Assembly (NCBI RefSeq): GCF_001758225.1
Contig: NZ_MAST01000010.1
Coordinates: forward strand, 50,647-114,646
From: Humibacillus sp. DSM 29435
GTDB lineage: Bacteria > Actinomycetota > Actinomycetes > Actinomycetales > Dermatophilaceae
Direction: 5' to 3'
Length of the DNA: 64,000 nucleotides
Numbering within the stretch: position 1 is the first letter of the stretch; each line of letters begins with the position of its first letter. This document shows positions 1 to 8,939 of this stretch, piece after piece. The notes beneath the pieces are model-generated. The model saw only the letters and a program-made list of their open reading frames with translations. It had not been told where the DNA came from and did not search any database. The position numbers and the translations under genes are program-made.

Positions 1-403
1 AGAGATCGGCGGCGGCGGCCTCGAGGTTGAACCCCGGGGAGGCGACGTGGTGGGTCACGGCGTCGGCGAGACGGTGCAGCAGACCTTCCGGGCGCGGCGC
101 GGCGAACGTGGTGGCGGCGCTGTCGTAGAAGCGGTGGATCCAGATCGAGGCCGGCGCGAGCGGGGTGTCACCCTGTTGCAGAAGTGCCCGTTGTGAACCG
201 TGTACGAGCAGCTGGTAGCCGTGGTCGACCATCAACCGCAGCAGGGGCCCCTCGAACTGGTAGAAGCTCGGGTCGCCATCGCCGTTCGTGCGGATGTGGG
301 TGGCCCCGGTGTTGAAGCCGTAGAACGGGTCGTCGACCTGCTCGTTGATCGAGGTGGTGGCTCCGGCGAAACCGCGTAGATAGACGATGGGAAGCTGGTC
401 CAT
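1..403 (-). CDS. Esterase/lipase-like alpha/beta hydrolase, N-terminal part only
   Basis: The gene starts at the ATG at 403, behind a GGAAGG ribosome binding site, and runs off the left edge, so only about 134 residues are visible. The protein opens with a beta strand and a turn (PIVYLRGFAG), then a conserved-looking block with DPFYGFN and FYQFEGPLLRLM. This resembles the start of actinobacterial alpha/beta-fold esterase/lipase-like proteins. The nucleophile elbow and the rest of the catalytic triad would lie outside the window, so activity cannot be judged. No signal peptide is visible. The family call is from recognition of the N-terminal block; a non-catalytic relative remains possible. 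Confidence 0.6.
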   Translation of the reverse strand, partial: MDQLPIVYLRGFAGATTSINEQVDDPFYGFNTGATHIRTNGDGDPSFYQFEGPLLRLMVDHGYQLLVHGSQRALLQQGDTPLAPASIWIHRFYDSAATTFAAPRPEGLLHRLADAVTHHVASPGFNLEAAAADL

Positions 404-722
404 GGCGCCTTCCAACGAGGGTTGTCTCGACGGAGATGCCGTGAGGCTCCTTTCTTCCTACTCCGCTCAGGCCGGTGGCGTCAACGGTGCCTGGCGGGGG
501 CCGGTCCGCTGCGTGTGGCGTGTTGTTCGTGGCGCTCGGGACCGCCACGGTGCGTGCCTCGCCCCGACAACGGGTCGAGCAGGGACGATTCTCTCGACGG
601 CATACGGCCCTGTACGAAGGTGAGCGGCCGCGATCGTGCCATCCATCTACCCAATTCCTGATGGCACTACAGGTTTCAGGAACCTTCACACAGACGCCCC
701 GCACTGGGTGGACAATCCCCAG
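404..722. other. Intergenic spacer between divergent genes
   Basis: About 320 bases lie between the leftward hydrolase gene and the rightward lipoprotein gene. Open frames here have no convincing start, no family resemblance and atypical composition. The spacer must hold both promoters, but I could not identify a -35/-10 pair with confidence. Confidence 0.5.
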
Positions 723-1637
723 ATGAAGTGCATTCGCCCGGTCGTTCTCGTGCTGCTCACAATGACCTTGGCGGCGTGCGGTCCAGACACAGGCGACACC
801 ACGGCCGGTAGCGGTGGAGGTGGCAGTTCGGCCGGCGGCGGTGGTGATGCGGGCGGCGATGGCCGTGCAGGCGGTAGTCCCACCGCCCCGGTGGTGTACC
901 GAGTGCCGGATGACGAGTGCCCTTCGGACTACCCGTACGGGTTGACGATCACAACTGATGTTGAAGCTGAGGTGGAGTACCTCAAGCACATGCCAGCATG
1001 CACGAACGGGGCTGCGACCGCCATGTGGCTACGGAACGACACAGATGCGGTGTGGAAGCTGCAGTCGCGGTCGGGTAGTAGCGGTCAGGTCACGCGTTTG
1101 GACGAGACGTTGCGGCAAGCCTCATTCATGGACGCTGTGGGTTCTTCCCTGCCGTTGCTGATGCCCAAGGGCAATGTGTCCGTGAATGTTCCGCCGGAGG
1201 ACGTGAACTGGTCCGTCTCTTTGGACTACACGCTCGGTTGGGCGGCTCACGACTTGGCGGTGGAGAGAGTTGCGTCCGCCGGCGAGACTGCGGCGGTTGC
1301 GGCGCTGGGGCGAAGGTCTCCGGCCGGTGCGGCCGTTGCCGCCTGCGCACTCGCTGGTGTCGAGGGCGCCAAGACGGTGTCCCACCTCGAGGAGGCGGAC
1401 TCCCGGGAGGTCATGATCGAGGTGTTGGGGAGCAGTGTCGCTGGGCTCAAGTGCCGCACGGAAGCGCAGCGGGTGCGGACATTCAACGCGGATGGCACTC
1501 CCGCCGTTCTGTCGGACGAGCTGAGCCACTTGGGTGCCAACACGGAACTCATCGAGAAGGTGCACACACGTATGGACTTCGCCCAACGAGCGTTCAAGGC
1601 GCTGACGCTCGGGCTGAAGTTCTGGCATAGGGGCTGA
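723..1637 (+). CDS. Secreted lipoprotein of unknown function
   Basis: A 304-residue protein starting at the ATG at 723, chosen because it places a lipoprotein signal directly at the N terminus: basic residues, a hydrophobic core, then the lipobox LAAC. The frame is open further upstream, but that extension would bury the signal. The mature part begins with a disordered Gly/Ser-rich linker of about 35 residues, typical of actinobacterial lipoproteins that stand off the membrane. A folded domain with four cysteines follows. I recognise no catalytic motif. It is probably anchored to the outer face of the membrane by diacylglycerol on the lipobox cysteine. The ribosome binding site is weak. Confidence 0.72.
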   Translation: MKCIRPVVLVLLTMTLAACGPDTGDTTAGSGGGGSSAGGGGDAGGDGRAGGSPTAPVVYRVPDDECPSDYPYGLTITTDVEAEVEYLKHMPACTNGAATAMWLRNDTDAVWKLQSRSGSSGQVTRLDETLRQASFMDAVGSSLPLLMPKGNVSVNVPPEDVNWSVSLDYTLGWAAHDLAVERVASAGETAAVAALGRRSPAGAAVAACALAGVEGAKTVSHLEEADSREVMIEVLGSSVAGLKCRTEAQRVRTFNADGTPAVLSDELSHLGANTELIEKVHTRMDFAQRAFKALTLGLKFWHRG

Positions 1638-2017
1638 GGCACAGGCCGCCCTGCGCCGCAGCGGCCGAGGCGCCATCACCCGATGGGCGTTCCGCCGCCG
1701 CAGGGGCCGAGCTTGGCCGGCGTTCACCACCACCGGGGTTCTGCTGGTGGCCTCTTCCGGCTCACGCACGACCGAACGGCCGAACTGGCCCAGCTCGGTA
1801 TTGAAGCGACGGACGACTGACAGGACCGGCGGCACCGCTCGTCAGCCACGGGCCACCGCCCTGGTGTGGGCTGAGTTCGAGGTCTGCGAGGCGAGGGCGG
1901 CATCCCATGACCGTGAAGAGCCGACGGGAACGCCCACGTTGGCACGTGCCGCGGTGGGCTCCGCGGTTGCCCCCTTCGGAACCATCCCTCCCGTGACGGC
2001 GTTGTAGGGGGTTCCTT
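1638..2017. other. Intergenic region without a supported gene
   Basis: About 380 bases. Frames are open on both strands, as expected at this GC content, but none shows a family pattern or a good start. The region ends with the AGGGGG ribosome binding site of the next gene (2005-2010). Confidence 0.45.
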
Positions 2018-2686
2018 GTGTCTCGACGATCGGAGCCCCGCGTGTCGACTGTGGTGCAGACCGGACTACCCCCGCTTGCTCATCAGGCCGAGCGTCTCAT
2101 TGAGCTCGGTGTGCACGAGGTTGCCGGACTATCGGCACGAGATCTACGCAGCGCCGCCAACACCGGTTCCACTGACGAGGGACTCCTGGTCGTCCACCCC
2201 AGTCGGGCACCGGCATCGAAGCTCGTGCCGCTGTTGGAACGCGGGGGCAAGCACGCGTTCGTCGTTGTCGACCTGCCTGACCTCGACCTGTTCACCCCGA
2301 TCGAGCAGGTCACGCTTCCCGATGGCCCCGCCTACTTTGTGAACCACATCGACCGAGGCGACCAGATGGCCAACTGGAGCCCGAACGAGGCCCTGCCGGC
2401 CATTCTCGAGGCCGGGCGCACGCCACTGACCCTCGGTGAAGGCATCCAGTGGCTGCTTCAGCAGCCGCAGTCGCTCGAACGAAACCACTGCTTCATGACG
2501 ATCGCCTCGCGGCTCCGCAAGCCCAACGGCGTGCTGGACCCGAGAACGCCGGCCCTGTGGATCAGCAACGGGACCGGGCGAGATGGCATAGCGAACCGTG
2601 ATGCGCCCAAAGTCGGATGGTGTTGGGCGGGCAACCGTCACACCTGGCTGGGCTTCGCCTCGGCGGCGGGCCGAAACAGACCATGA
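2018..2686 (+). CDS. DUF5701 family protein
   Basis: A 222-residue protein starting at a GTG seven bases after an AGGGGG ribosome binding site. The pattern matches the actinobacterial DUF5701 family as I remember it: an N-terminal helix with RLIELGVHE, a central GDQMANWSP and EALPAIL stretch, the block RTPLTLGEGIQWLLQ, then NHCFM, PALWIS and the closing VGWCWAGNRHTWLGFASAAGR. Length is normal for the family and the end looks complete. No function is established. The many invariant Trp, His and Cys residues near the C terminus suggest a ligand or metal site rather than a purely structural domain; that is inference. No signal peptide or membrane segment is present, so it should be cytosolic. 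Confidence 0.78.
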   Translation: MSRRSEPRVSTVVQTGLPPLAHQAERLIELGVHEVAGLSARDLRSAANTGSTDEGLLVVHPSRAPASKLVPLLERGGKHAFVVVDLPDLDLFTPIEQVTLPDGPAYFVNHIDRGDQMANWSPNEALPAILEAGRTPLTLGEGIQWLLQQPQSLERNHCFMTIASRLRKPNGVLDPRTPALWISNGTGRDGIANRDAPKVGWCWAGNRHTWLGFASAAGRNRP

Positions 2687-2888
2687 TCAGCGCCCTCTAC
2701 GGGTCGACCCTTCGCTGAACAGGCGCCTCAGTCGTGGCGAAGATGCGTGCGTCAGAGTCGTGCTTCCGTCGAGGCTTCGGCGACGTGGCTGGTGTCGCTC
2801 GGCGTAACGCGTCTGCGAACGATGACGACCCAGTGTGTCGATCACTACGCAGTGGTGATGCTCGACCTTGAGGAAGACGAGTTCGACG

Positions 2889-4031
2889 TCAGCCAGGGCA
2901 TCCTCGGCTCGCAGCCGTTTGCGAAGACGTGAGCTTCAGGTGCAGGTCACGGTCGAGGATGCCGGCCAGCCGTGCGGTCTCACGCTCGACGAGCTCGTGG
3001 CAGTCCGGTCGATCGCGAAGCCCCGCGACGGTGAGTTCGTCACCCTTTCGCGCCCAGGTTCCAGACACCACCCCGCCCACGATGACCGGGTTCGCCTTGC
3101 GGGTGACCCGGTCCCGAAGTGACGACGGAGTGACGTGGACGTCCTTGGTGCCAGGGCCCATCACCCACTGGTCGTGACCGGGCAGGAAGCGCACCGCGTC
3201 CGAAGGCAGCGCGCCTGCGAGCGCCTCGACGTCTTCGCGCACGACGTAGGCCGGGGTGCCCTCGACGTCGACCGCGACCAGGCGGTCGCCGAGCCCAGTG
3301 AACCAGGTGGTGAGCCGCTTGCGTCGCGCACTCAGGCCGTTGCCGAGCCAGTAGTGGAGGTGGTCGGGCGTGGCCGGGCCGTACGTGCGCAGGTACGCCA
3401 CGATGGCTCGGGGGCCCGCCTCGTCTACATCCGGGATGCCGCCCCACCGTGGGTTGGTGTCGAGGCGCTGGCACGTGTGCTGGCCGTCGCGGGTCGGTCC
3501 GAGGCTCAGGTCCCCCTGCCACGTCAGCGGCTTGATCAACGTGCCAGCACCCTCGTCGAAGACCGGCTTCAGATGCCGGTAGGCCCGGCGCCTCGTCAGC
3601 ACTTCGCCCAGCTCGACGACGGTCAAGGGCCCATCGCTCAGCGCCTCACGCACGGCTGTACGAAAGTCGGGCCAGTCGGATGGGCTCAGCCGGTAGTACT
3701 CCACCCAGCTCGGCAGCTCCCACTGGCGGCCAGCCGCACGGAGGGCCAGATAGATTCCGCCCTCCTCGGGGGAGAGGTAGTGCATCGACCCGCGGAAGGC
3801 GAAGGCCTTGATGACCTTTCCCTCGACCAGGTCCTGTGCCAGCTGGCCGGGGCGAGACGTCGCACAGCGAGTCCGGACGGCAAGCTCCGCGAGCGACTCG
3901 TCCATCGAGAGAACCGCGCCGAGCCGACGTACGGCTCCAGCCACCGACTCAGAGCCGACGGGATCGAGCAGCTGACGCCCCATCCGCCACGAGCGGGCCT
4001 GCGCCCAGGTGACCGAGGACTCAGTCGACAT
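2889..4031 (-). CDS. Winged-helix DNA-binding protein (HTH_42 / YcaQ-AlkZ-like superfamily)
   Basis: A 380-residue protein resembling the 'winged helix DNA-binding domain-containing protein' family of actinobacteria. The superfamily includes the DNA glycosylases AlkZ and YcaQ, which excise bases from interstrand crosslinks. Supporting blocks are the N-terminal RLGAVLSMDESLAELAVR, the RGSMHYLSPEE segment, the middle WQGDLSLGP and RAIVAYLRTYGPATPDHLHYWLG, and the C-terminal VRFLPGHDQWVMG and GTWARKG. I chose the ATG at 4031 because GGGA lies seven bases upstream; an ATG at 4037 is the alternative. Whether it is a glycosylase or only a DNA-binding relative cannot be decided by eye. It converges on the DUF5701 gene. 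Confidence 0.68.
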   Translation of the reverse strand: MSTESSVTWAQARSWRMGRQLLDPVGSESVAGAVRRLGAVLSMDESLAELAVRTRCATSRPGQLAQDLVEGKVIKAFAFRGSMHYLSPEEGGIYLALRAAGRQWELPSWVEYYRLSPSDWPDFRTAVREALSDGPLTVVELGEVLTRRRAYRHLKPVFDEGAGTLIKPLTWQGDLSLGPTRDGQHTCQRLDTNPRWGGIPDVDEAGPRAIVAYLRTYGPATPDHLHYWLGNGLSARRKRLTTWFTGLGDRLVAVDVEGTPAYVVREDVEALAGALPSDAVRFLPGHDQWVMGPGTKDVHVTPSSLRDRVTRKANPVIVGGVVSGTWARKGDELTVAGLRDRPDCHELVERETARLAGILDRDLHLKLTSSQTAASRGCPG

Positions 4032-4124
4032 GAACATTCCCGAAGCCTCACACAGGTTCCGGACGAACCGCGAGCGCGTCGGGTGCCTTGACCGTGGTCC
4101 CGTTCAACCGGATGCTGTCGGACA

Positions 4125-4643
4125 TCAGCCTGCCGCCGCGTCTCGGTACTGCGGGGTGAGCTCGGTCCAACGGGCATGCCAGGCCGGGGCCGCCGTCTGT
4201 TCCGACCAGCCGCCGACATGCACCGGCCCATCGCTCGCGACGGAACGCCCGAGGTCTTCGAGGTGAACCTGCCAACCGGCCCCGTAGAAGTGCAGCTGGT
4301 CGACGGGCAGTCCCCGCTCCTCGACCACCAGCCGGGTACGCGACCCCTCCGCCATGAGCCACGCCTCGAGTCGGGTCTCGTCGTCGGTTCCCGGTTCCAT
4401 CGTCACCAGCAGATGTTGCGGGGCCTCGCACACCTCGATGCGTATCGGGCCGGCCCACGTGCTCGTGAAGACAGCCTGCACAGTGCCGCCGACGCGAAGG
4501 TCACCCGACACCTCGGCGATCCAGCGCGCCAGTCGCTCCGGCGTCGTACACGCGAGCCACAGATCGTCGATGTCGGTGTCGTACACCTCCTCGACCCGCA
4601 CCGCTCCCCGCTCGTCGTCGAGCGCCCGCATCGTTCCGGTCAT
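4125..4643 (-). CDS. AHSA1/SRPBCC-domain protein partnered with an ArsR regulator
   Basis: A 172-residue protein of the SRPBCC fold (activator of Hsp90 ATPase 1-like), a helix-grip domain that binds hydrophobic ligands. Seen in the sequence: the N-terminal strand VRVEEVYDTDIDDLWLACTT, the PERLARWI helix, GGTVQAVF, and the C-terminal helix around HFYGAGWQVHLEDL. The start at 4643 lies two bases after the stop of the ArsR gene and reads under an AGTGAGG ribosome binding site, so the two are translationally coupled. ArsR-AHSA1 pairs are very common in actinobacteria and usually autoregulated. The ligand is unknown. Confidence 0.82.
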   Translation of the reverse strand: MTGTMRALDDERGAVRVEEVYDTDIDDLWLACTTPERLARWIAEVSGDLRVGGTVQAVFTSTWAGPIRIEVCEAPQHLLVTMEPGTDDETRLEAWLMAEGSRTRLVVEERGLPVDQLHFYGAGWQVHLEDLGRSVASDGPVHVGGWSEQTAAPAWHARWTELTPQYRDAAAG

Positions 4644-4645
4644 CC

Positions 4646-4963
4646 TCACTTCTGCGCCTTCTTTCCTCGTGCGATCTCCGTGTGCAGGGCATCGAGCCGG
4701 TTCTGCCACAGGGCGCGGTACTCGCCCAGCCACTCGTCCACCTCGACCAGCGCCTCGGGCCGCAGGCTGTAGATCCGGCGCTGCGCGTCTTGGCGCACGT
4801 CGACCAGGCCCGCCTCCCGCAGCACCCTCAAGTGCCGAGAGACCCCCGGCCGTGCGATCGGTAGCGCATCGGCCAGCTCACCCGAGGTCGCCGGATGATC
4901 CCGCAGGATCTCCAGCACCGTGCGTCGACTCTGGTCGGCCAACGCCTGCCACACTGCGTCCAT
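4646..4963 (-). CDS. ArsR-family winged-helix transcriptional regulator
   Basis: A 105-residue regulator of the ArsR/SmtB fold. Seen: the N-terminal helix ALADQSRRTVLEILR, the helix-turn-helix with GELADALPIARPGVSRHLRVLREAGLV, and the beta wing ending in RRIYSLRPEAL, followed by a C-terminal helix with WLGEYRALWQNRLD. No paired cysteines typical of metal-sensing ArsR members are present; this is the subgroup that accompanies AHSA1 proteins. The start at 4963 puts the protein at normal family length; 12 more in-frame residues upstream look non-coding. It probably represses its own operon, including the coupled SRPBCC gene. Confidence 0.85.
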   Translation of the reverse strand: MDAVWQALADQSRRTVLEILRDHPATSGELADALPIARPGVSRHLRVLREAGLVDVRQDAQRRIYSLRPEALVEVDEWLGEYRALWQNRLDALHTEIARGKKAQK

Positions 4964-5028
4964 GGCTTCGAACTTACCCGAGCAGTTACGTAACCGCAAG
5001 GGTAATCATTGTGCCCGCGACCGCCGGT

Positions 5029-5889
5029 TCAGCTGAGGTTGCGGTACTTGCGAGTGCAGAGCGCCCCGAACAGCAGCCCGATGCCGACGGTCCAGGCCAG
5101 TGACTGCAGCACCAGGGATGCCGTGTCGGCGCCGCCGAACAGCTGGGCCCGCTGGGCCTCGGTGGCGGAGTCACCGAGGATGAGCGACCGGGCGGCGTTG
5201 ATGACCACACTCACCGGCTGGTGCGTGGCGAAGCCCTGCAGCCAGTCGGGCATGGTCATGACCGGTACGAACGCCGAGGAGGCGAAGGTGAGCGGGAAGA
5301 TGATCGGAAAGGTGGCCGCGTTGACCGCCTCTGCGCTGCGCACCGTCATGCCGATCAAGGCGTACCCGAGGCTGACAGCGAGCGCGAACAGCAGCAGCAG
5401 CAACCCGGCGAGCACCAGGCCGGGCAGGTTCGAGGGTCGAAAACCCACCGCGAACCCGGTGGCGATGAGCACGAGCAGGCCCAGCGTGTTGTTGACGGTG
5501 TCGGCCGCCACCCGACCGCCGAAGACGGCACTGCGGGCCATGGGTAGCGACCGCAGCCGGTAGATGAAGCCCTTCTGCAGGTCATCGGCCAAGGCGAAGC
5601 CGGTGACGCCCGCGCTGAACAGCACGGTCTGCACGGCAATACCGGGGATCAGGTAGTTCACGTAGCTCACCTCCGCCAGACCGCCGATCGCGCCGCCGAA
5701 GACGTAGCGGAAGAGCAGCACGAACATGATCGGCGAGACGAGGTTGAACATGATCTGTTCGGGCTGGCGAAGCAGCCGGCGCAGGTTGCGCCCGGCCATG
5801 GCGAGGGTGTCGCTCACGGCCCACTTCAGTGCAGAGCCATGGTCGTCCGACTGCGCCGCGCGAGCCTGCGCCCGGGTCATGGTGGTCAT
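5029..5889 (-). CDS. ABC-2 type exporter permease (DrrB-like)
   Basis: A 286-residue membrane protein with about six hydrophobic segments and the ABC-2 permease layout: a cytosolic N terminus, the re-entrant NLVSPIMFVLLFRYVFGGAI segment, and the YLIPGIAVQTVLFSAG motif. The middle FPLTFASSAFVPVMTMPDWLQGFATHQPVS block is typical of daunorubicin-resistance DrrB and similar drug or lipid exporters. Its ATG overlaps the stop of the ATPase gene (ATGA), so the two subunits are coupled. It would form the membrane channel of a two-subunit exporter. The substrate is not predictable from sequence. Confidence 0.87.
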   Translation of the reverse strand: MTTMTRAQARAAQSDDHGSALKWAVSDTLAMAGRNLRRLLRQPEQIMFNLVSPIMFVLLFRYVFGGAIGGLAEVSYVNYLIPGIAVQTVLFSAGVTGFALADDLQKGFIYRLRSLPMARSAVFGGRVAADTVNNTLGLLVLIATGFAVGFRPSNLPGLVLAGLLLLLFALAVSLGYALIGMTVRSAEAVNAATFPIIFPLTFASSAFVPVMTMPDWLQGFATHQPVSVVINAARSLILGDSATEAQRAQLFGGADTASLVLQSLAWTVGIGLLFGALCTRKYRNLS

Positions 5890-6923
5890 CCTCGCCCTCC
5901 GTTGCTCTGGTTCACGAGCGTGTCGTGCGTACCCGGCGCGGCCGGCTCGTCACCGGCTTCGTCGCCCGGCGCAGCGGCATCCGCCTCGGCGCCATGACCG
6001 GTGAGCGCCAGGAACACATCGTCGAGGCTCGGCTCGCGCAGCTGAAGCCCGCGGGCCGTCAGGTGAGCGGCGTCGAGACGGCGCACCACCTCGCTGAGCG
6101 CGGCCGTGCCGTCGGTGGCCGGCACCTGCACGACCTCACCCTGGAGGCTGAGGTCACCGTCGCCGACCCCGGCGAGCGCCCGGTGCACGGCGTGGGCCTC
6201 TTCGGCATCGGCCATGCGCACCTCGATCACCGCTCCACCCATGCGGGCCTTCAGCTCGGTCGACGTGCCCTCAGCGATCACCCGGCCATGGTCGACGACG
6301 GTGATGCGGTCGGCGAGACGGTCGGCCTCCTCGAGGTACTGCGTGGTCAGCAGCAGAGTGGTGCCCTCGCGCACCAGGTCTTCGATGACCTCCCACAGCT
6401 CGATGCGGCTGCGCGGGTCGAGCCCGGTGGTGGGCTCGTCGAGAAACAGCACGGGCGGTCGGGCCACGAGCGCGGCGGCGAGGTCGAGGCGTCGGCGCAT
6501 GCCGCCGGAGTAGGTCTTGGCGGCCCGGTCTCCGGCCTCGGCCAAGCCGAAGCGGCCGAGCAGCTCGGCGCCGCGGGTGCGGGCCTGAGCCGTCGACAGG
6601 TGGTTGAGCCGACCGACGAGCGTGAGGTTCTCGGCGCCGGTGAGCACATCGTCGACAGCGGCGAACTGCCCGGCCAGCCCGATCGAGCGACGCACCGCGG
6701 CAGGGTGGCTCAGCACATCGATGCCGGCGACCTCGGCCCGGCCAGAGTCCGGTCGCAACAGTGTGGTCAGGATGTTGACGACGGTCGTCTTGCCTGCGCC
6801 GTTGGGGCCGAGCAGCCCGAGCACCGTTCCGGGTTCGACGCGAAGCGACACCCCCTCGAGGGCGCGCACCTTCCCCCCGAACGTCTTGACGAGGTCTTCG
6901 GCGAGAATCGCAGCATCACTCAC
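5886..6923 (-). CDS. ABC exporter ATP-binding protein (DrrA-like)
   Basis: A 345-residue ATPase with a complete nucleotide-binding domain: Walker A GPNGAGKTT near residue 39, the ABC signature YSGGMRRRL, Walker B LFLDEPTTGLD, and a switch histidine after TTQYLEEA. The C-terminal extension of about 120 residues is typical of the DrrA/CcmA-like drug exporter subfamily. The GTG start has no evident Shine-Dalgarno sequence; TAGAGT ends six bases upstream, as in a leaderless actinobacterial promoter, which is a tentative reading. It forms an operon with the permease. Confidence 0.88.
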   Translation of the reverse strand: MSDAAILAEDLVKTFGGKVRALEGVSLRVEPGTVLGLLGPNGAGKTTVVNILTTLLRPDSGRAEVAGIDVLSHPAAVRRSIGLAGQFAAVDDVLTGAENLTLVGRLNHLSTAQARTRGAELLGRFGLAEAGDRAAKTYSGGMRRRLDLAAALVARPPVLFLDEPTTGLDPRSRIELWEVIEDLVREGTTLLLTTQYLEEADRLADRITVVDHGRVIAEGTSTELKARMGGAVIEVRMADAEEAHAVHRALAGVGDGDLSLQGEVVQVPATDGTAALSEVVRRLDAAHLTARGLQLREPSLDDVFLALTGHGAEADAAAPGDEAGDEPAAPGTHDTLVNQSNGGRG

Positions 6924-6990
6924 ACCGGAACTCTAGGCGAAACCCCCGACAGCGGTCGGCCACGCTGACCCGAAGCAGCCGGCGCTGACG

Positions 6991-8076
6991 TCAGGCCAGA
7001 GCGAGCAGCCGCTTCAGCTCAGCCACGAAGGCGTCGACGTCGGATGCCGTCGTGTCCCACGAGCACATCCAGCGCACCTCTCCGGTGGCCGGGTTCCAGT
7101 CGTAGAACCGGAAGCGCTCACGCAGCGCGTTCGCCACGTCGCGGTCGAGCACCGCGAACACGGCGTTGGCCTGAACGGCCTGGGTGATCGTCACCCCGTC
7201 GAGCGGACCGACCCCGGACGCGAGGCGTTGAGCCATCTCGTTGGCGTGGCCGGCCGACCGCAGCCAGAGGTCGCCGTCGTAGAGCGCGAGCAGCTGCGCC
7301 GAGATGAACCGCATCTTCGAGGCGAGCTGCATGTTGAGCTTGCGGAGGTAGACCAGCCCGTGCTGCTCGGCGGTCAGGCTGTGGTCGAGCACGACGACGG
7401 CTTCGGCTGCCAGCGCGCCGTTCTTGGTGGCGCCGAGGCTGACGATGTCGACGCCCACGTCAGAGGTGAACGAGGCCAGCGAACCACCCAGCGAGGCAGC
7501 GGCGTTCGCGATACGGGCACCGTCGAGGTGAACCCGCATGCCGAGGCCGTGAGCGTGCGTGGTGATGGCCCGGATCTCCTCCGGGGTGTAGCAGGTGCCG
7601 AGCTCGCTGGTCTGCGTGATCGACACGGCCAGCGGCTGGGCGCGGTGCTCGTCGCCGAAGCCCCAGGCCTGCGCGTCGATCAGCTCGGGAGTCAGCTTGC
7701 CGTCGGGCGTGGGCACGGTGAGCAGCTTGAGGCCGCCGACGCGCTCAGGGGCGGCGTTCTCGTCGGTCTGGATGTGCGCCGTGTCGGCGCACACGACCGC
7801 GCCCCACCGCGGCAACATGGCCTGCAGGGCCAGCACGTTGGCCCCCGTGCCGTTGAAGACCGGCCAGGCCGTGGCGCCCTCACCGAAGAGCTCACCGACG
7901 ACCGCCTGGAGACGCGCGGTGTAGTGGTCCTCGCCGTAGGAGATCTCGTGGCCACCGTTGGCCGCAGCAAGGGCCTCGAGCACCTCGGGATGCAGACCGG
8001 CGTAGTTGTCGGAGGCGAAACCGCGGCTCTCGCGGTCGTGCAGGTTCGTGGGCAGGCTCTGGGTCGTGCTCGTCAC
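6991..8076 (-). CDS. ltaE: Low-specificity L-threonine aldolase family PLP enzyme
   Basis: A 361-residue fold-type I PLP enzyme. Seen: SDNYAGLHPEVLEAL at the N terminus, EDHYTARLQ, FNGTGANVLAL for cofactor phosphate binding, HLDGARIANAA with the PLP aspartate, and SLGATKNGALAAEAV with the Schiff-base lysine. The family cleaves L-threonine or L-allo-threonine to glycine and acetaldehyde, though related enzymes act on other beta-hydroxy amino acids. The GTG at 8076 is preferred because AGGAGA lies five bases upstream; the frame stays open for 46 more codons. It follows the SDR and DUF6421 genes, so a shared pathway rather than housekeeping threonine breakdown is likely. Confidence 0.84.
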   Translation of the reverse strand: MTSTTQSLPTNLHDRESRGFASDNYAGLHPEVLEALAAANGGHEISYGEDHYTARLQAVVGELFGEGATAWPVFNGTGANVLALQAMLPRWGAVVCADTAHIQTDENAAPERVGGLKLLTVPTPDGKLTPELIDAQAWGFGDEHRAQPLAVSITQTSELGTCYTPEEIRAITTHAHGLGMRVHLDGARIANAAASLGGSLASFTSDVGVDIVSLGATKNGALAAEAVVVLDHSLTAEQHGLVYLRKLNMQLASKMRFISAQLLALYDGDLWLRSAGHANEMAQRLASGVGPLDGVTITQAVQANAVFAVLDRDVANALRERFRFYDWNPATGEVRWMCSWDTTASDVDAFVAELKRLLALA

Positions 8077-8155
8077 GTCTCTCCTGAGAAGGGGCTCGGT
8101 GGTCTCGGTGAGACCTCGTGTCGCCGGGCGGTCGTCGGGCGACGGCCGCCGACCG

Positions 8156-8878
8156 TCAGCGCGTGGCGTCGGGGCGCAGGTCGACCCGTGCGCCGTTGAG
8201 AACGCCGGCGTCACCGTCGATGATCTCGCAGATGCTCGTGGCCAGCCGCGCCGGGGTGGTGGCGGTGCGGCCGGTGCCGATGTAGTTGACGACCGCCGTC
8301 ACCGCCGCGGCCTTCTGCGGGGTCGGTGACTCAGCGTGACCCGACTGCAGTGACCGGAACGAGTCGGCCAGGGCGAGGATCCACGCCTCCCCCGCCGCCT
8401 TGGCCGCGGCGTAGTTGGCGTTGCCTGCGGTCGGCTTCTCTACCGAGGCGGCCGTGATGACCACCACCCGGCCGGCATCGGAGGCGGCGAGGTCGTCGTG
8501 CACGGCAAGGGTCGTGTTGCGCAGGGTGTCGACGAGCAACGAGCGCAGCAGCAACCAGTCCTCGTCGACGTTCTCTGTGAACGACGCACCACCGCGCCAC
8601 CCACCGACAAGATGCACGAGGCCGTCGAGACCGCCGTGTTCCGCGCGGATCACGCCCACGACGTCACGAGTGGCCGCCGCGTCGGTGAGGTCGCAGGTGT
8701 GCGTTGTCAGCGCTGTGAGCGTGCCAGTGCCTGAGCTCGACTCGATCTCAGCGAGGATCGCGGCCAACCCGGTCGCGTCACGGTCGACCGCGGCCACCTG
8801 GTGACCGCCGGCCACCAGTGCGGCGCAGGTGGCCCGACCGGTCGCTCCGGTGGCTCCGGTGACGATGACAACGCTCAT
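8156..8878 (-). CDS. SDR-family NAD(P)-dependent oxidoreductase
   Basis: A 240-residue short-chain dehydrogenase. Seen: Rossmann motif TGATGATG at residues 7-14, an aspartate after the second strand (VDRD), the central HLVGGW block in place of the usual NAG, a serine in ITAASVEK, and the active-site pair in NYAAAKAAGEAW. The start at 8878 has CAGGAG eight bases upstream and places the Rossmann motif at the N terminus. The C terminus is shorter than in classical SDRs. It sits between the DUF6421 and threonine aldolase genes on the same strand. Confidence 0.83.
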   Translation of the reverse strand: MSVVIVTGATGATGRATCAALVAGGHQVAAVDRDATGLAAILAEIESSSGTGTLTALTTHTCDLTDAAATRDVVGVIRAEHGGLDGLVHLVGGWRGGASFTENVDEDWLLLRSLLVDTLRNTTLAVHDDLAASDAGRVVVITAASVEKPTAGNANYAAAKAAGEAWILALADSFRSLQSGHAESPTPQKAAAVTAVVNYIGTGRTATTPARLATSICEIIDGDAGVLNGARVDLRPDATR

Positions 8879-8939
8879 GAGCGGGCTCCTGAAGGGTCGG
8901 CAGAGGGGACGGTGCGTGCGGCCCCACCAGTGTGCCCTG

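Noticed and set aside
168..989. Long minus-strand frame overlapping the hydrolase and lipoprotein genes
   Set aside because: Arg/Ala/His-rich translation with no family pattern; it conflicts with the better supported genes on both sides.
2747..2932. Small plus-strand frame between DUF5701 and the winged-helix gene
   Set aside because: It overlaps the winged-helix stop, has no ribosome binding site, and only a short acidic stretch looks protein-like.
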